From the NCBI GenBank assembly GCA_017515125.1, contig JAFWHP010000004.1:1-8758 (forward strand): a stretch of DNA of 8,758 nt. The letters run 5' to 3'. This document shows, piece by piece, positions 1 to 7,287 of this stretch. The stretch comes from Candidatus Saccharimonadota bacterium (GTDB lineage: Bacteria > Patescibacteriota > Saccharimonadia > Saccharimonadales > Saccharimonadaceae). The stretch's first letter is position 1, and each line of letters begins with the position of its first letter. The position numbers and the translations under genes are program-made. Under the pieces are notes generated by a model, which saw only the letters and a program-made list of their open reading frames with translations, searched no databases and was not told where the DNA came from.

Positions 1-1848
1 ATTATCATCATCTCCCTTTCGCGTTTTAAACCCTAGCTTAGACAACCCCGGCCTAATTAACCTTCCGACAAACTTCTTGAACTCCTTCTCCTCATCCGAA
101 TCTGGCTCGAAAAATATCCGCAAATTCGCAATGATCGAAACAATCACACTCCATACTCCTGCTGATTCGTCCTCACGAAATTCCCAAACCAACGGCATCA
201 ATGAGGCCGGCGATACCAACCCCGCCTTCGCCACTAGATTCCGGTCAATTAAAAGTCGGATTTTCTCTTCTAGCCCCAGTTCATTAAACCTCAACAGTCG
301 CTCCTTAAACTGCTCATCCGACAAATTCAATACATAATGCCCACTCATATCCTCAGTAATCTCCGGCAACGGCCAATCCGACTCTCCCTTTATTTCTTCA
401 TCCAACAAAAACCTTGCCTGTCGATAATTTGAAAACCCCTGTTTTAAATTATCAGTAAACGTTATTACCGGATACCCCGGCCGATCAATAAACGCATGCA
501 TCAGTTTCCCGACTTCAAATTCCGCATAGGGCGCAAGCGCCGCCCATAAATCATCTCCTACTGTATTTTGATACTTATATTTATCAAAATAATCCGCCAC
601 CCCCTTGCAAAACTGCCCCCACCCCATCAGCCTAATCAGCATCAACATCAATCTTGCACCCTTTGAATACACGATAGCCGGGTCAAACAACGTCGCAATT
701 TCCGCCGGCTCATGAACCTCCTGATGCACCGATTGTACATCCGAATATGCATCTCGAGTTAGCGCCGCATAGGCATCCCCCGTAAAGAACCCCTCAAAAA
801 TCTGAAGCTCAGGGTAAATCGCATCCACCGCATAGTATTCCATCACACTCGCAAACGACTCATTCAGCCACAGATCATCCCACCATTTCATCGTCACGAG
901 ATCCCCAAACCACTGGTGCGAAAGTTCATGTGCCACAGTAAGCGCCACGCTCTTCTTCGTACCGAGTGTCGCCGACTTTCCCGCAAGCAACATTGACTCT
1001 CGATACGTTACTAATCCCCAATTTTCCATCGCCCCCGCCTCAAAATCCGGCAACGCCACCTGGTCTAGTTTCTCCAAAGGATACGGCTCTTTAAAATTAT
1101 CATCATAAAACTCCAGCGAACGCGCTGCTATTTCATTCGCAAAATCTACCGCATCCAATTCCTGATTCAGAGGACAATAAGTCGTAATCTCTACGCCATG
1201 TTCATTCTTGACCGTCTTCCCCTTGAACCTCCCTATCACCCAAGCCAATAGGTATGTTGACATCCTTGGTGTCGGCTCAAATTCATACTCCACAAAAGAA
1301 GATGCTACCTTTTTCCCCTCATTATCATGAAATATGCCATATTTCCCATCCGGTACCTTATGATATTTCTTCTTATTTAAAACCCTCGTGTTCCCTAGCA
1401 CCACTTCTCCATCCACTTCCGGCACAGTCAAAGACAATCTAAATTCCGCTTTTGCGGCCGGCTCATCAATACAAGGAAACGCCTCTCTGGCGTAATGACT
1501 TTCGAATTGTGTCGCCACAATCACCTCTGTGGCCCCCTTGTATTCGTATGTCGAAAGATACGCCCCCTCCATGTTTTCATTTAAAGAGCCGTCATAGCCT
1601 ATTAGCACCTCAACTTTGCCGAGAGGTGCCTTAAAAACCGTCAAAACGCCATTTTTGTTTTCAAAATCACTCTTTTCCCCATTCACCATCACTTGATTAA
1701 CAGATAGGCCCACCGCATGAAATTTCAAAGTATCTTTCAAAGCCTCCCCAGATACTATTACCGTCCCGCCAATTTTCTTATCGAACTTATTAATCCCAAG
1801 ATTAATCTCATATTTCTCTGGTACAAAATAATCCAGCAGTTTTTCCAT
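1..1848 (-). CDS. M1 family aminopeptidase (PepN/tricorn-factor type), 3' end cut by window edge
   Basis: This is a zinc metallo-aminopeptidase that removes N-terminal residues from peptides, presumably in the cytosol because no signal peptide is visible. The 616 codons in the window are open and no stop is reached. Reading from the ATG at 1848, the N-terminal beta domain carries TQFE (Q114 to E116) and a FPCIDEP motif. The substrate-binding GAMEN motif is at residues 272-276. The zinc site is HELSH at 307-311, and the third ligand is E330 in NESFA, giving the family spacing HEXXH-X18-E. Tyr394 in VYSKGA is the expected transition-state tyrosine. Family members of this type are usually about 830-870 residues, so roughly a quarter (the C-terminal helical domain) lies off the left edge. 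The start is fixed by a strong ribosome site, AGGAGG at 1853-1858, four bases before ATG. It follows ftsH by 27 bp with no promoter evident, so it is probably co-transcribed. The family call is sure; the exact subfamily is not. Confidence 0.95.
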   Translation of the reverse strand, partial: MEKLLDYFVPEKYEINLGINKFDKKIGGTVIVSGEALKDTLKFHAVGLSVNQVMVNGEKSDFENKNGVLTVFKAPLGKVEVLIGYDGSLNENMEGAYLSTYEYKGATEVIVATQFESHYAREAFPCIDEPAAKAEFRLSLTVPEVDGEVVLGNTRVLNKKKYHKVPDGKYGIFHDNEGKKVASSFVEYEFEPTPRMSTYLLAWVIGRFKGKTVKNEHGVEITTYCPLNQELDAVDFANEIAARSLEFYDDNFKEPYPLEKLDQVALPDFEAGAMENWGLVTYRESMLLAGKSATLGTKKSVALTVAHELSHQWFGDLVTMKWWDDLWLNESFASVMEYYAVDAIYPELQIFEGFFTGDAYAALTRDAYSDVQSVHQEVHEPAEIATLFDPAIVYSKGARLMLMLIRLMGWGQFCKGVADYFDKYKYQNTVGDDLWAALAPYAEFEVGKLMHAFIDRPGYPVITFTDNLKQGFSNYRQARFLLDEEIKGESDWPLPEITEDMSGHYVLNLSDEQFKERLLRFNELGLEEKIRLLIDRNLVAKAGLVSPASLMPLVWEFREDESAGVWSVIVSIIANLRIFFEPDSDEEKEFKKFVGRLIRPGLSKLGFKTRKGDDDN

Positions 1849-1862
1849 TTTACCTCCTCTCT
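1849..1862 (-). promoter_or_regulatory. Shine-Dalgarno site of the aminopeptidase gene
   Basis: On the minus strand the bases before the start read AGAGAGGAGGTAAA then ATG. This is a near-perfect anti-16S match and fixes the start at 1848. It contrasts with pyk, pgk, murA and the small membrane gene, none of which has a usable site. That fits an internal cistron that needs its own ribosome entry. Confidence 0.85.
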
Positions 1863-1875
1863 TATTATTTATGCG

Positions 1876-3813
1876 CTACTGATGCAATTTGACCATTTCG
1901 GGCAGTTTCGAACCTTTAAGCAACGGCTCAAGCTCAGCTTCTTCCAATGTTTCATGCTTAAGTAGTTCCTCGGCCAACTTATCAAGAATTGCCTTATTTG
2001 CCTTCAATACCTCCTCGGCCCGCTTTGCCGCTTCATCTGATAATTTCTTAATCTCCGCATCAATTAGCTCCGCCGTTTTCTCAGAGTACGGTTTCCCGGT
2101 CGTAATTGTATAATAACCGACATCTCCACTTGGAAATACCAAATTTCTAGTCGACGACCCCATCCCCTCCTCTACGATCATTGATTTTGCAAGTTCCGCT
2201 ACGTTTTTAAGATCCGAAGACGCCCCAGTTGTAATTGCATCTGTTCCGAAAACCAATTTTTCCGCCACTCGACCCCCCATTGCTCGCGCCAAAATATCCT
2301 TAAGCTCATAAATATTCTTATAGCTCCTATCCTCTGGTGGCAAGAACCAAGTCACTCCTCCGGTCGAACCGCGCGGAATAATCGTCACTTTATGCACTGG
2401 ATCGGAATCGGGTAACACATGCCCCACGATCGCATGACCCGCTTCATGATAAGCTGTAATCTTTCGCTCTTTCTCATTCATGACTTTCGATTTTCGCTCC
2501 GGGCCAATCGCCACTCGCTCAAACGCCTCCACAACATCAGCATTCGAAATCGCCTTATGCCCCTCACGCGCTGCAGTAATTGCCGCCTCATTTGCGATAT
2601 TTGAAAGATCTGCCCCCGACGACCCAGCCGTCTTCTTCGCTAGCGCCTCCAAATCAACGTCCGCTTCTACCGGCTTACCCTTAAAATGCACCTTCAGGAT
2701 TTCCAATCTGTCCTTTCTTTCCGGCAAAGTTACATTGACATGCCGATCAAAACGCCCCGGCCGTAAGAGCGCCTTATCTAGCATATCTACTCGATTTGTT
2801 GCCGCCATCACAATTACGCCCGAATCATTATCGAATCCGTCCATCTCTACTAGAATTTGATTCAAAGTCTGCTCATCTTCACGCCCTGCGCCACCCCTCG
2901 CATCACGCTTGTGTGCTACCGCGTCGATCTCATCAATAAATATAATCGACGGCGCATTTTTCTTCGCTCGCGAGAATAAATCCCGCACCCTACTCGCCCC
3001 GACCCCGACAAACATTTCCGCAAACTCCGAACCCGAAATCGAGAAAAACGGCACATTTGCCTCGCCAGCTACCGCTCGTGCCATCAAAGTCTTCCCCGTC
3101 CCTGGACTACCAGCCAACAAAACCCCACGTGGAATCTTCGCGCCTAACTTTTCATACTTCTTTGGATTTTTCAAAAAGTCCACAATCTCAGTAAGATCCT
3201 GCTTCGCCGCTTCATTCCCCGCCACATCCACGAAAGTTACTTTTTTCTTGTCTGGCCCATACAACTTTGCTCGAGACTTCCCAAACGACAATGACTGGTT
3301 ATTCGCCGCATTTGCCTGCCGCATCATCCACGAGAAAAATATCACAAGCGCAATAATCGGCAATACCGTCAAAGCCACATTCAAAATTATCCCCAAAACA
3401 TCTATATCTTCTTTATATTCAATTACTGGATATTTCTTCTGACACTCCGCAAGTTCCTCGCCCTTATAACTCTCACAATAATTCACTAACCCCTGATCAT
3501 ATAAGGTTCCCGATCCATCTTTTCTCGAAGTCTCAGTCGCCTGATCTTTTCCTTTCAAAGTAATTTCGAGCGAATTTCCAGAAACAGTAATTTTCGCAAT
3601 ATCCCCATTTTCATCATTTGCCCGCGCTATTACCTCAGAAATTGGCACTTCAGTTTTTTGCACATTCCGATAACCAAAATTCGTAATCAAAAACGCCCCA
3701 AAACAAATCAGAACCAGTGTAAACACTATACTCCGCACCGTATTTGACACATTATTGTTTTTATTATTTCCGCCAGGTCGCCCCTTTGTTTTATTTGACA
3801 TTTTCTCTGCCAC
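1876..3813 (-). CDS. ftsH: ATP-dependent zinc metalloprotease FtsH
   Basis: FtsH is a membrane-anchored hexameric AAA+ protease that extracts and degrades membrane and regulatory proteins. The 645 residues match the usual family length. A basic N-terminus precedes TM1 (about 27-47), an extracytoplasmic domain (about 49-137) and TM2 (about 138-163). The AAA module has Walker A GSPGTGKT (235-242, Ser in place of the common Pro), pore motif FVG (268-270), Walker B IIFIDEID (290-297) and second-region-of-homology arginines R351, R354 and R357. The protease has zinc motif HEAGH (456-460) and Asp534 in SSDLKN, at the E. coli spacing of 78 residues. The start is GTG at 3813, chosen because AAGGAG (3820-3825) lies six bases upstream; the in-frame ATG at 3801 has only a weak site. 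Two cysteines (113 and 124) sit in the extracytoplasmic domain and could form a disulfide. It is first in a unit with the aminopeptidase. Stop is TAG. Confidence 0.98.
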   Translation of the reverse strand: MAEKMSNKTKGRPGGNNKNNNVSNTVRSIVFTLVLICFGAFLITNFGYRNVQKTEVPISEVIARANDENGDIAKITVSGNSLEITLKGKDQATETSRKDGSGTLYDQGLVNYCESYKGEELAECQKKYPVIEYKEDIDVLGIILNVALTVLPIIALVIFFSWMMRQANAANNQSLSFGKSRAKLYGPDKKKVTFVDVAGNEAAKQDLTEIVDFLKNPKKYEKLGAKIPRGVLLAGSPGTGKTLMARAVAGEANVPFFSISGSEFAEMFVGVGASRVRDLFSRAKKNAPSIIFIDEIDAVAHKRDARGGAGREDEQTLNQILVEMDGFDNDSGVIVMAATNRVDMLDKALLRPGRFDRHVNVTLPERKDRLEILKVHFKGKPVEADVDLEALAKKTAGSSGADLSNIANEAAITAAREGHKAISNADVVEAFERVAIGPERKSKVMNEKERKITAYHEAGHAIVGHVLPDSDPVHKVTIIPRGSTGGVTWFLPPEDRSYKNIYELKDILARAMGGRVAEKLVFGTDAITTGASSDLKNVAELAKSMIVEEGMGSSTRNLVFPSGDVGYYTITTGKPYSEKTAELIDAEIKKLSDEAAKRAEEVLKANKAILDKLAEELLKHETLEEAELEPLLKGSKLPEMVKLHQ

Positions 3814-3863
3814 AATTATCTCCTTATTACCCTCATTTTACCACATATTGCATTTTTTACCAA
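3814..3863 (-). promoter_or_regulatory. ftsH promoter and ribosome binding site
   Basis: On the minus strand there is TTGGTA (3858-3863), a 17-base spacer, then an extended -10, TGG-TAAAAT (3835-3843). Transcription should start near 3828, giving a leader of about 15 bases containing AAGGAG (3820-3825), six bases before the GTG start. Its core is almost the same as that of the pgk promoter: both contain ATGTGGTAAAATG. Its elements interleave with the tRNA-Glu promoter on the other strand. This is a sequence match only; no start site is measured. Confidence 0.65.
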
Positions 3864-3876
3864 AATTTGCTATAAT
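3848..3876 (+). promoter_or_regulatory. tRNA-Glu promoter (sigma70-like, extended -10)
   Basis: TTGCAT (3848-3853), a 17-base spacer and TATAAT (3871-3876) preceded by TGC form a near-consensus housekeeping promoter. The start is expected around 3883, leaving about ten bases of 5' leader for RNase P to remove before the mature tRNA 5' end at 3894. Its -35 lies between the -35 and -10 of the opposing ftsH promoter. Confidence 0.8.
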
Positions 3877-3893
3877 CAAAATATAGCCTTTAC

Positions 3894-3968
3894 GGCCTCA
3901 TAGTATAATGGTTAGTACAACGGGTTTTCATCCCGTCAATGTGGGTTCAATTCCCGCTGAGGTCACCA
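3894..3968 (+). tRNA. tRNA-Glu (anticodon UUC), CCA encoded
   Basis: All four arms can be paired by eye. The acceptor stem is 3894-3900 with 3958-3964, including one G-U pair. The D stem is 3903-3905 with 3916-3918, around the conserved GG. The anticodon stem is 3920-3924 with 3932-3936, with a seven-base loop whose anticodon TTC at 3927-3929 reads GAA and GAG. The T stem is 3941-3945 with 3953-3957, closing a TTCAATT loop. The discriminator is A3965 and CCA is encoded at 3966-3968, so no CCA addition is needed for maturation. It is a single tRNA gene with its own promoter and terminator, opposite in strand to both neighbours. Besides translation, Glu-tRNA may feed amidation to Gln-tRNA in lineages lacking GlnRS; nothing in this window addresses that. 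Confidence 0.97.
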
Positions 3969-3970
3969 AG

Positions 3971-4006
3971 AAATAAGATCAGACCTGAAAGGTCTTATTT
4001 TATTTC
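3971..4006 (+). terminator. Intrinsic terminator after tRNA-Glu
   Basis: AGACCT (3981-3986), a GAA loop and AGGTCT (3990-3995) make a six-base stem. AATAAGA (3973-3979) can alternatively pair with TCTTATT (3993-3999). A T-rich run, TTATTTTATTT, follows. The position three bases after the CCA end is right for ending the tRNA transcript. On the other strand the A-rich arm would become a U-rich tail, so it may also stop readthrough from the minus-strand gene ending at 4072. Confidence 0.65.
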
Positions 4007-4026
4007 CTGACAATTTCAAACGGGAA

Positions 4027-4057
4027 GTGAATCCACAGGGTTCACTCTCCGTAGGAG
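4027..4057. other. Pair of short hairpins between tRNA-Glu and the membrane-protein gene
   Basis: GTGAATCC (4027-4034), loop ACA and GGGTTCAC (4038-4045) make an eight-base stem with one T-G wobble. CTCC-GTA-GGAG (4047-4057) follows directly. Placed 3' of the minus-strand gene, they could stabilise or help end its mRNA, but no good U-run follows on either strand, so a terminator role is doubtful. Confidence 0.4.
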
Positions 4058-4071
4058 CCAAGCGAATAATC

Positions 4072-4590
4072 CTAAAAATCACAGTCGTAGTGATATTCAA
4101 TTCTATACGATTTCTTATCAAACGGTTCCTCCGGATAAAACTTTACCGAAGTCGTATTTTCATCACAATGTTCCTTGAGCAAATCCCCCGCATCTCCACC
4201 CTTATCCGCATCTCCACCCTTATAAGCCAACAGTTGCCTCAAATGTACTGCCGCAAACCCCCTGGTAATATACTTATCCATAATTTCACGTATTTCTTGC
4301 TGCGACATCCGGCCATTTACCAAGTTTTCATAAACATAATTCTCATAGTACTCTTGCGACATCTCCTCCAACCGCCGCTCCGCCAATGCTTTATCATTAA
4401 AAAAGAATTTGCATGCCACAGCCACCCCTACAACCAAAAACGCTAGCGCAATCACGCCAAGCATTACCCACTTCACAACCGTTGTTTGCTGCGCACTAGA
4501 ACCTCTTCGCCCTTTACTATCCCTAGAAGAACCGTCAAACCCCTTACTGCCGGTTTTACCATAGCTATACCGCTTTTGCTTATTTGCCAT
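4072..4590 (-). CDS. Hypothetical single-pass membrane protein
   Basis: I do not recognise this 172-residue protein. Its N-terminus (1-40) is very basic and rich in Ser, Gly and Lys. A hydrophobic span at about 41-60 follows, then a charged segment likely to be helical (65-110, rich in Glu, Arg and Tyr), and an acidic, aromatic C-terminus. The positive-inside rule predicts a short cytoplasmic tail with the C-terminal 110 residues outside. Cys60 ends the membrane span; Cys142 and Cys170 lie in the outer part. Residues 124-135 are two tandem copies of KGGDA(D/G), encoded by an exact 18-base duplication. The ATG at 4590 has no clear ribosome site, but an extended -10 lies six bases upstream, suggesting a leaderless mRNA. 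It diverges from pyk. That it is a real gene is supported by its length, sensible protein composition and promoter; its function is unknown. Confidence 0.8.
   Translation of the reverse strand: MANKQKRYSYGKTGSKGFDGSSRDSKGRRGSSAQQTTVVKWVMLGVIALAFLVVGVAVACKFFFNDKALAERRLEEMSQEYYENYVYENLVNGRMSQQEIREIMDKYITRGFAAVHLRQLLAYKGGDADKGGDAGDLLKEHCDENTTSVKFYPEEPFDKKSYRIEYHYDCDF
4188..4223. repeat. Exact 18-bp tandem duplication inside the membrane-protein gene
   Basis: CCGCATCTCCACCCTTAT occurs twice back to back (4188-4205 and 4206-4223). On the minus strand it encodes the six-residue unit KGGDAD in frame. Perfect identity at the DNA level, including third positions, points to a recent replication-slippage event. 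The length, a multiple of three, leaves the frame intact. Confidence 0.95.
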
Positions 4591-4638
4591 ATCTCTATAT
4601 TATCATAAACTCTATTTTTATGCTAATATATAGATATG
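4588..4638. promoter_or_regulatory. Divergent, mirror-image promoters for pyk and the membrane-protein gene
   Basis: Plus strand: TG at 4621-4622, C, TAATAT (4624-4629), six bases (atagat), then the pyk ATG at 4636. Minus strand: TG at 4605-4604, A, TAATAT (4602-4597), six bases (agagat), then ATG at 4590. The two 20-base blocks (4588-4607 and 4619-4638) match at 18 of 20 positions as an inverted repeat with an 11-bp centre. With the usual six to seven bases from -10 to +1, both transcripts would begin at the A of ATG. No Shine-Dalgarno is present for either gene and no strong -35 is seen. Both promoters share the central DNA, so one regulator or polymerase could affect both genes. Confidence 0.6.
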
Positions 4639-6069
4639 AGTAAATTATTTAAACGCACTAAGATTTTAGCAACTATCGGCCCCTCAACCAATTCGGCCGA
4701 CTTAATCGAGCAAGTTATTATGGCCGGCGTTAACGGCTGCCGTCTTAATTGCTCCCATGGCAGCGACGAAGAACGCCACCAACAAATTGAGTGGATTCGT
4801 GCCGCCGCCAAGAAGAAAGGCCGTTCGGTCGCCATTCTTCAAGATCTCCAAGGGCCCAAAATTCGCCTCGGCATATTAAAAGATAATCATCTCGATTTGC
4901 AAAAAGGCGACGAGCTTACCCTAGAATCTGATAATAGCTACGAGCATGACGGCAGCATGACTGTCCCCGTCCAATACAATCTCGCCACCAAAGTCAAAAT
5001 CGGCGAGCCACTATCTATGTTCGACGGCAAAGTCAAAGCCACCATTACCGAAATTACAAGCGATACCGCCATTAAAGTTAAAATCGAAAATGACGGCTTT
5101 ATCATGAGCAGAAAAGGCCTTAATCTTCCAGATACCGATTTCGGTGGCGACATTTTAACCGAAAAAGATCTTCACGACATTGAGGCTGGCAGCCAAGAAG
5201 ATTATGATTATGTTTCTCTATCTTTCGTCCAGTCTGCAAGCGACATCATTAGGCTGAAACAATTACTTTTGTCATACGGCTCCACCGCCAAAGTAATCGC
5301 CAAAATCGAAACCAAAAAAGCTATCGAATCAGAAAAGAATCTCGAAGAAATCGTCGAAGCCGCTGACGGAATTATGGTCGCCCGCGGCGATATGGCCGTC
5401 GAAGCTGGCGCCGAAGTTGTCCCAATCATCCAGCGTAAGCTCATTGCCCTCTGTCGCGAACACGCCAAACTCTGTATCGTCGCCACCCAAATGCTCTCCA
5501 GTATGGTCGAGAGTCCCGAACCTACTCGTGCCGAAGTTTCCGACGTTGCCACCGCTGTAATCCAAGGCGCTGACACAGTCATGCTTTCCGACGAAACCGC
5601 AAACGGTAAATATCCATTAGAAACCGTCCAAGCCATGAAAAAGGTTATCTTATACACTCAAAACCATTCCCGTATCGCCCCAATCGCCCATGACCCCGTC
5701 GGCGAAAAATCCAATATTTATGATGCTATTTCTACTGCTGCGGCTCGTCTTGCCGAAACCATTGATGCCGACGTTATCGTCTGCCAAACCGCTTCTGGAG
5801 TTACCGCTACTACCATGGCCGCCCAGCGTCCGAATGTCCCAATCGTGACCGTTACAACCAACCTTCGCGTTGCAAACCAACTCGCCCTCTGCTACGCCAA
5901 CTCCGCCTTCGTTCGCCCCTATTCAGAAGATTTCGGCCTTAGCCTTGCTAAAGAGCTAAAAGGTGACTATCTTCAGCTCGAAGAAGGCGAAAAAGATTTA
6001 ACTACTGTTATTGTTTCCGGCGACCGCGATAAATACGGCACTGATACTATTAAGGTCCGCACCGTCTAG
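4636..6069 (+). CDS. pyk: Pyruvate kinase
   Basis: Pyruvate kinase transfers phosphate from phosphoenolpyruvate to ADP, the last ATP-making step of glycolysis, in the cytosol. The 477 residues are normal length. The A domain starts with TKILATIGPST (8-18) and RLNCSHG (36-42). The B domain cap spans roughly 76-165. Catalytic Lys223 and metal ligand Glu225 are in IAKIET (221-226). DGIMVARGDMAVE (244-256), TQMLSSM (284-290) and PTRAEVSDVA (296-305) complete the active site. The C domain (about 350-477) keeps a TASGVT loop (385-390) where effector phosphate binds in allosteric members. Lys75 in LQGPKIR takes the place of the Glu that marks potassium-dependent enzymes, so potassium independence is predicted, as for E. 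coli PykA. The start is set by the promoter geometry; no ribosome site is seen. It faces pgk across a shared terminator. Stop is TAG. Confidence 0.97.
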   Translation: MSKLFKRTKILATIGPSTNSADLIEQVIMAGVNGCRLNCSHGSDEERHQQIEWIRAAAKKKGRSVAILQDLQGPKIRLGILKDNHLDLQKGDELTLESDNSYEHDGSMTVPVQYNLATKVKIGEPLSMFDGKVKATITEITSDTAIKVKIENDGFIMSRKGLNLPDTDFGGDILTEKDLHDIEAGSQEDYDYVSLSFVQSASDIIRLKQLLLSYGSTAKVIAKIETKKAIESEKNLEEIVEAADGIMVARGDMAVEAGAEVVPIIQRKLIALCREHAKLCIVATQMLSSMVESPEPTRAEVSDVATAVIQGADTVMLSDETANGKYPLETVQAMKKVILYTQNHSRIAPIAHDPVGEKSNIYDAISTAAARLAETIDADVIVCQTASGVTATTMAAQRPNVPIVTVTTNLRVANQLALCYANSAFVRPYSEDFGLSLAKELKGDYLQLEEGEKDLTTVIVSGDRDKYGTDTIKVRTV

Positions 6070-6093
6070 TGCTCATCCCTACAACAATACAAT

Positions 6094-6144
6094 AAAAGTG
6101 GCCCTTCACTTCTCGTTTTACCACCAGAAGTTGGACCACTTTTT
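6094..6144. terminator. Bidirectional intrinsic terminator between pyk and pgk
   Basis: AAAAGTGG (6094-6101) pairs with CCACTTTT (6136-6143). CC (6103-6104) pairs with GG (6133-6134), and ACTTCT (6108-6113) with AGAAGT (6126-6131), around a 12-base loop. The plus transcript ends the stem in five T's (6140-6144). The minus transcript ends it in CTTTTATTG. It sits in the 113-bp space between two convergent genes, 24 bases after the pyk stop, as expected for a shared terminator. Bases 6145-6182 hold nothing further. Confidence 0.8.
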
Positions 6145-6182
6145 GACAGAATGAAAAATCTGAAATCTACAAGTATCTTACT

Positions 6183-7250
6183 TTATTCCGCTATCACTTT
6201 AAGCCCCGGCAATTCCTTCCCGCACAAGAACTCCAAAGCCGCCCCACCACCAGTCGATACCAAAGAATACGACAAATCTGGATGCTCTTTCATTATACTT
6301 TCTACAAACCCCGCTGTATCCCCTCCGCAAACTACAGTCTCTGCCGACTTGTGTTCCCCCATCAATTCAGCCACAACCGTTGACGCTGTCGCATATGCCG
6401 GATCCTCCGCATATCCAAGTAATCCATTCCAAATAATCGTTTTCGCATCCGTAATCATCCCTGCAATTTTTGCCGTCGCAAGCGGTCCTACATCCAATTT
6501 TTTACCCTCGCCATCCTCATCAAAATCCTCCGCCACATAAATGCTCTTATCCTCAGCCTTATAGCCATCCGCGGCAATTTTCCCGCCCACCACGATATTA
6601 TCGGCAATTCCCAAAAATTTCGAAATTAAAGGTTCCTTATCTTCCACTTTTGCCCCACCAATAATTAATAGTACCGGCTTCTCTGGTTTGTCGATCGCCT
6701 TCGACAAATTTGCCACTTCTTTCTCGACTAAAAGCCCCGCATAAACCGGCAGATACTTTGAAACCGCCTCTGTAGATGCGTGCGCCCGGTGCACTACCGC
6801 AAATCCATCTTGTACGAATACTTCCGCTCCCACCGCATCAATTATATTCTTGATAAATTCCTCTGAATTTCCTTCTTCTCCAGGATCAAACCGTAAGTTT
6901 TCGAGTAACGCCACCTTAACGTTCTCTGGAATCTTTATCTTCATCCCCATCTCTGGCAAATCATAAAACCCTACTTCAGTTTTTTGTCCCAAAGCCTTTT
7001 CGAGCAACCCCGAAAGCGCCTCTGCTACCGGCGACAATGACATCTCCTGCACTCTTTTGCCCTCCGGTCTACCAAGATGCGAAATAAGCACTATCCTTTT
7101 CGCGCCTTGCTCTAAAAGCCTCAAAATCGTCGGCACACACGCCCTTATCCTAAGATCATCCGTAATCTTCCCCTCTTTAAGCGGCACATTCACGTCCACT
7201 CGCATTAACACTATTTTCCCCTTCACATTTATATCATTGATCGTTTTCAT
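6183..7250 (-). CDS. pgk: Phosphoglycerate kinase, short divergent form
   Basis: This enzyme makes ATP and 3-phosphoglycerate from 1,3-bisphosphoglycerate in cytosolic glycolysis. The N-domain has RVDVNVP (17-23), DDLRIR (31-36), SHLGRP (57-62), ENLRF (117-121) and HRAHAS (154-159), so the basic substrate-binding arginines (R36, R61, R120, R155) are present. The C-domain has GGAKV (198-202) with Lys201 and Lys205, WNG (274-276) with Glu282, GGDT (309-312) and STGGGA (332-337). At 355 residues it is about 40 shorter than the usual 390-400. The shortage lies mostly between GGK (222-224, usually GGG) and the AEDF segment near 240, in the nucleotide-binding domain. WNGLLGYAE replaces the common WNGPMGVFE, and QDGFAVVHRAH replaces NDAFGTAHRAH. 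All catalytic residues remain, so an active enzyme is likely. The ATG at 7250 has no proper ribosome site but an extended -10 six bases upstream. Stop is TAA. Confidence 0.95.
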   Translation of the reverse strand: MKTINDINVKGKIVLMRVDVNVPLKEGKITDDLRIRACVPTILRLLEQGAKRIVLISHLGRPEGKRVQEMSLSPVAEALSGLLEKALGQKTEVGFYDLPEMGMKIKIPENVKVALLENLRFDPGEEGNSEEFIKNIIDAVGAEVFVQDGFAVVHRAHASTEAVSKYLPVYAGLLVEKEVANLSKAIDKPEKPVLLIIGGAKVEDKEPLISKFLGIADNIVVGGKIAADGYKAEDKSIYVAEDFDEDGEGKKLDVGPLATAKIAGMITDAKTIIWNGLLGYAEDPAYATASTVVAELMGEHKSAETVVCGGDTAGFVESIMKEHPDLSYSLVSTGGGAALEFLCGKELPGLKVIAE

Positions 7251-7267
7251 ATCCCCATTTTACCACA
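7251..7267 (-). promoter_or_regulatory. pgk promoter, extended -10 placed for a leaderless mRNA
   Basis: The minus strand reads TGG-TAAAAT (7265-7257), then GGGGAT, then ATG at 7250. Six bases between the -10 and ATG would put the start of transcription at the A of ATG. GGGG is too close to the ATG (two bases) to be a good ribosome site. ATGTGGTAAAATG is shared with the ftsH promoter. The -35 region (about 7280-7285) is poor. Confidence 0.55.
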
Positions 7268-7287
7268 TTGCAGAGCCTCCAAAATGC

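Noticed and set aside
2909..3442. Open plus-strand frame of 177 codons opposite ftsH
   Set aside because: The opposite strand encodes conserved FtsH motifs throughout. The plus-strand product has no recognisable domain and no promoter or ribosome site.
3799..3801. Alternative ATG start for ftsH four codons downstream
   Set aside because: AAGGAG sits at ideal spacing from the GTG at 3813, whereas the ATG has only a weak purine run before it.
4047..4057. Minus-strand CTCCTACGGAG resembling a 16S rRNA segment
   Set aside because: The match is a few bases only and is explained by a small hairpin; no rRNA sequence surrounds it.
4399..4480. Possible lipoprotein signal (AVAC, Cys60) in the small membrane protein
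   Set aside because: The N-region before the hydrophobic span is about 40 residues, far longer than in lipoproteins, and the -3 residue is Ala rather than Leu or Val. A plain membrane anchor fits better.
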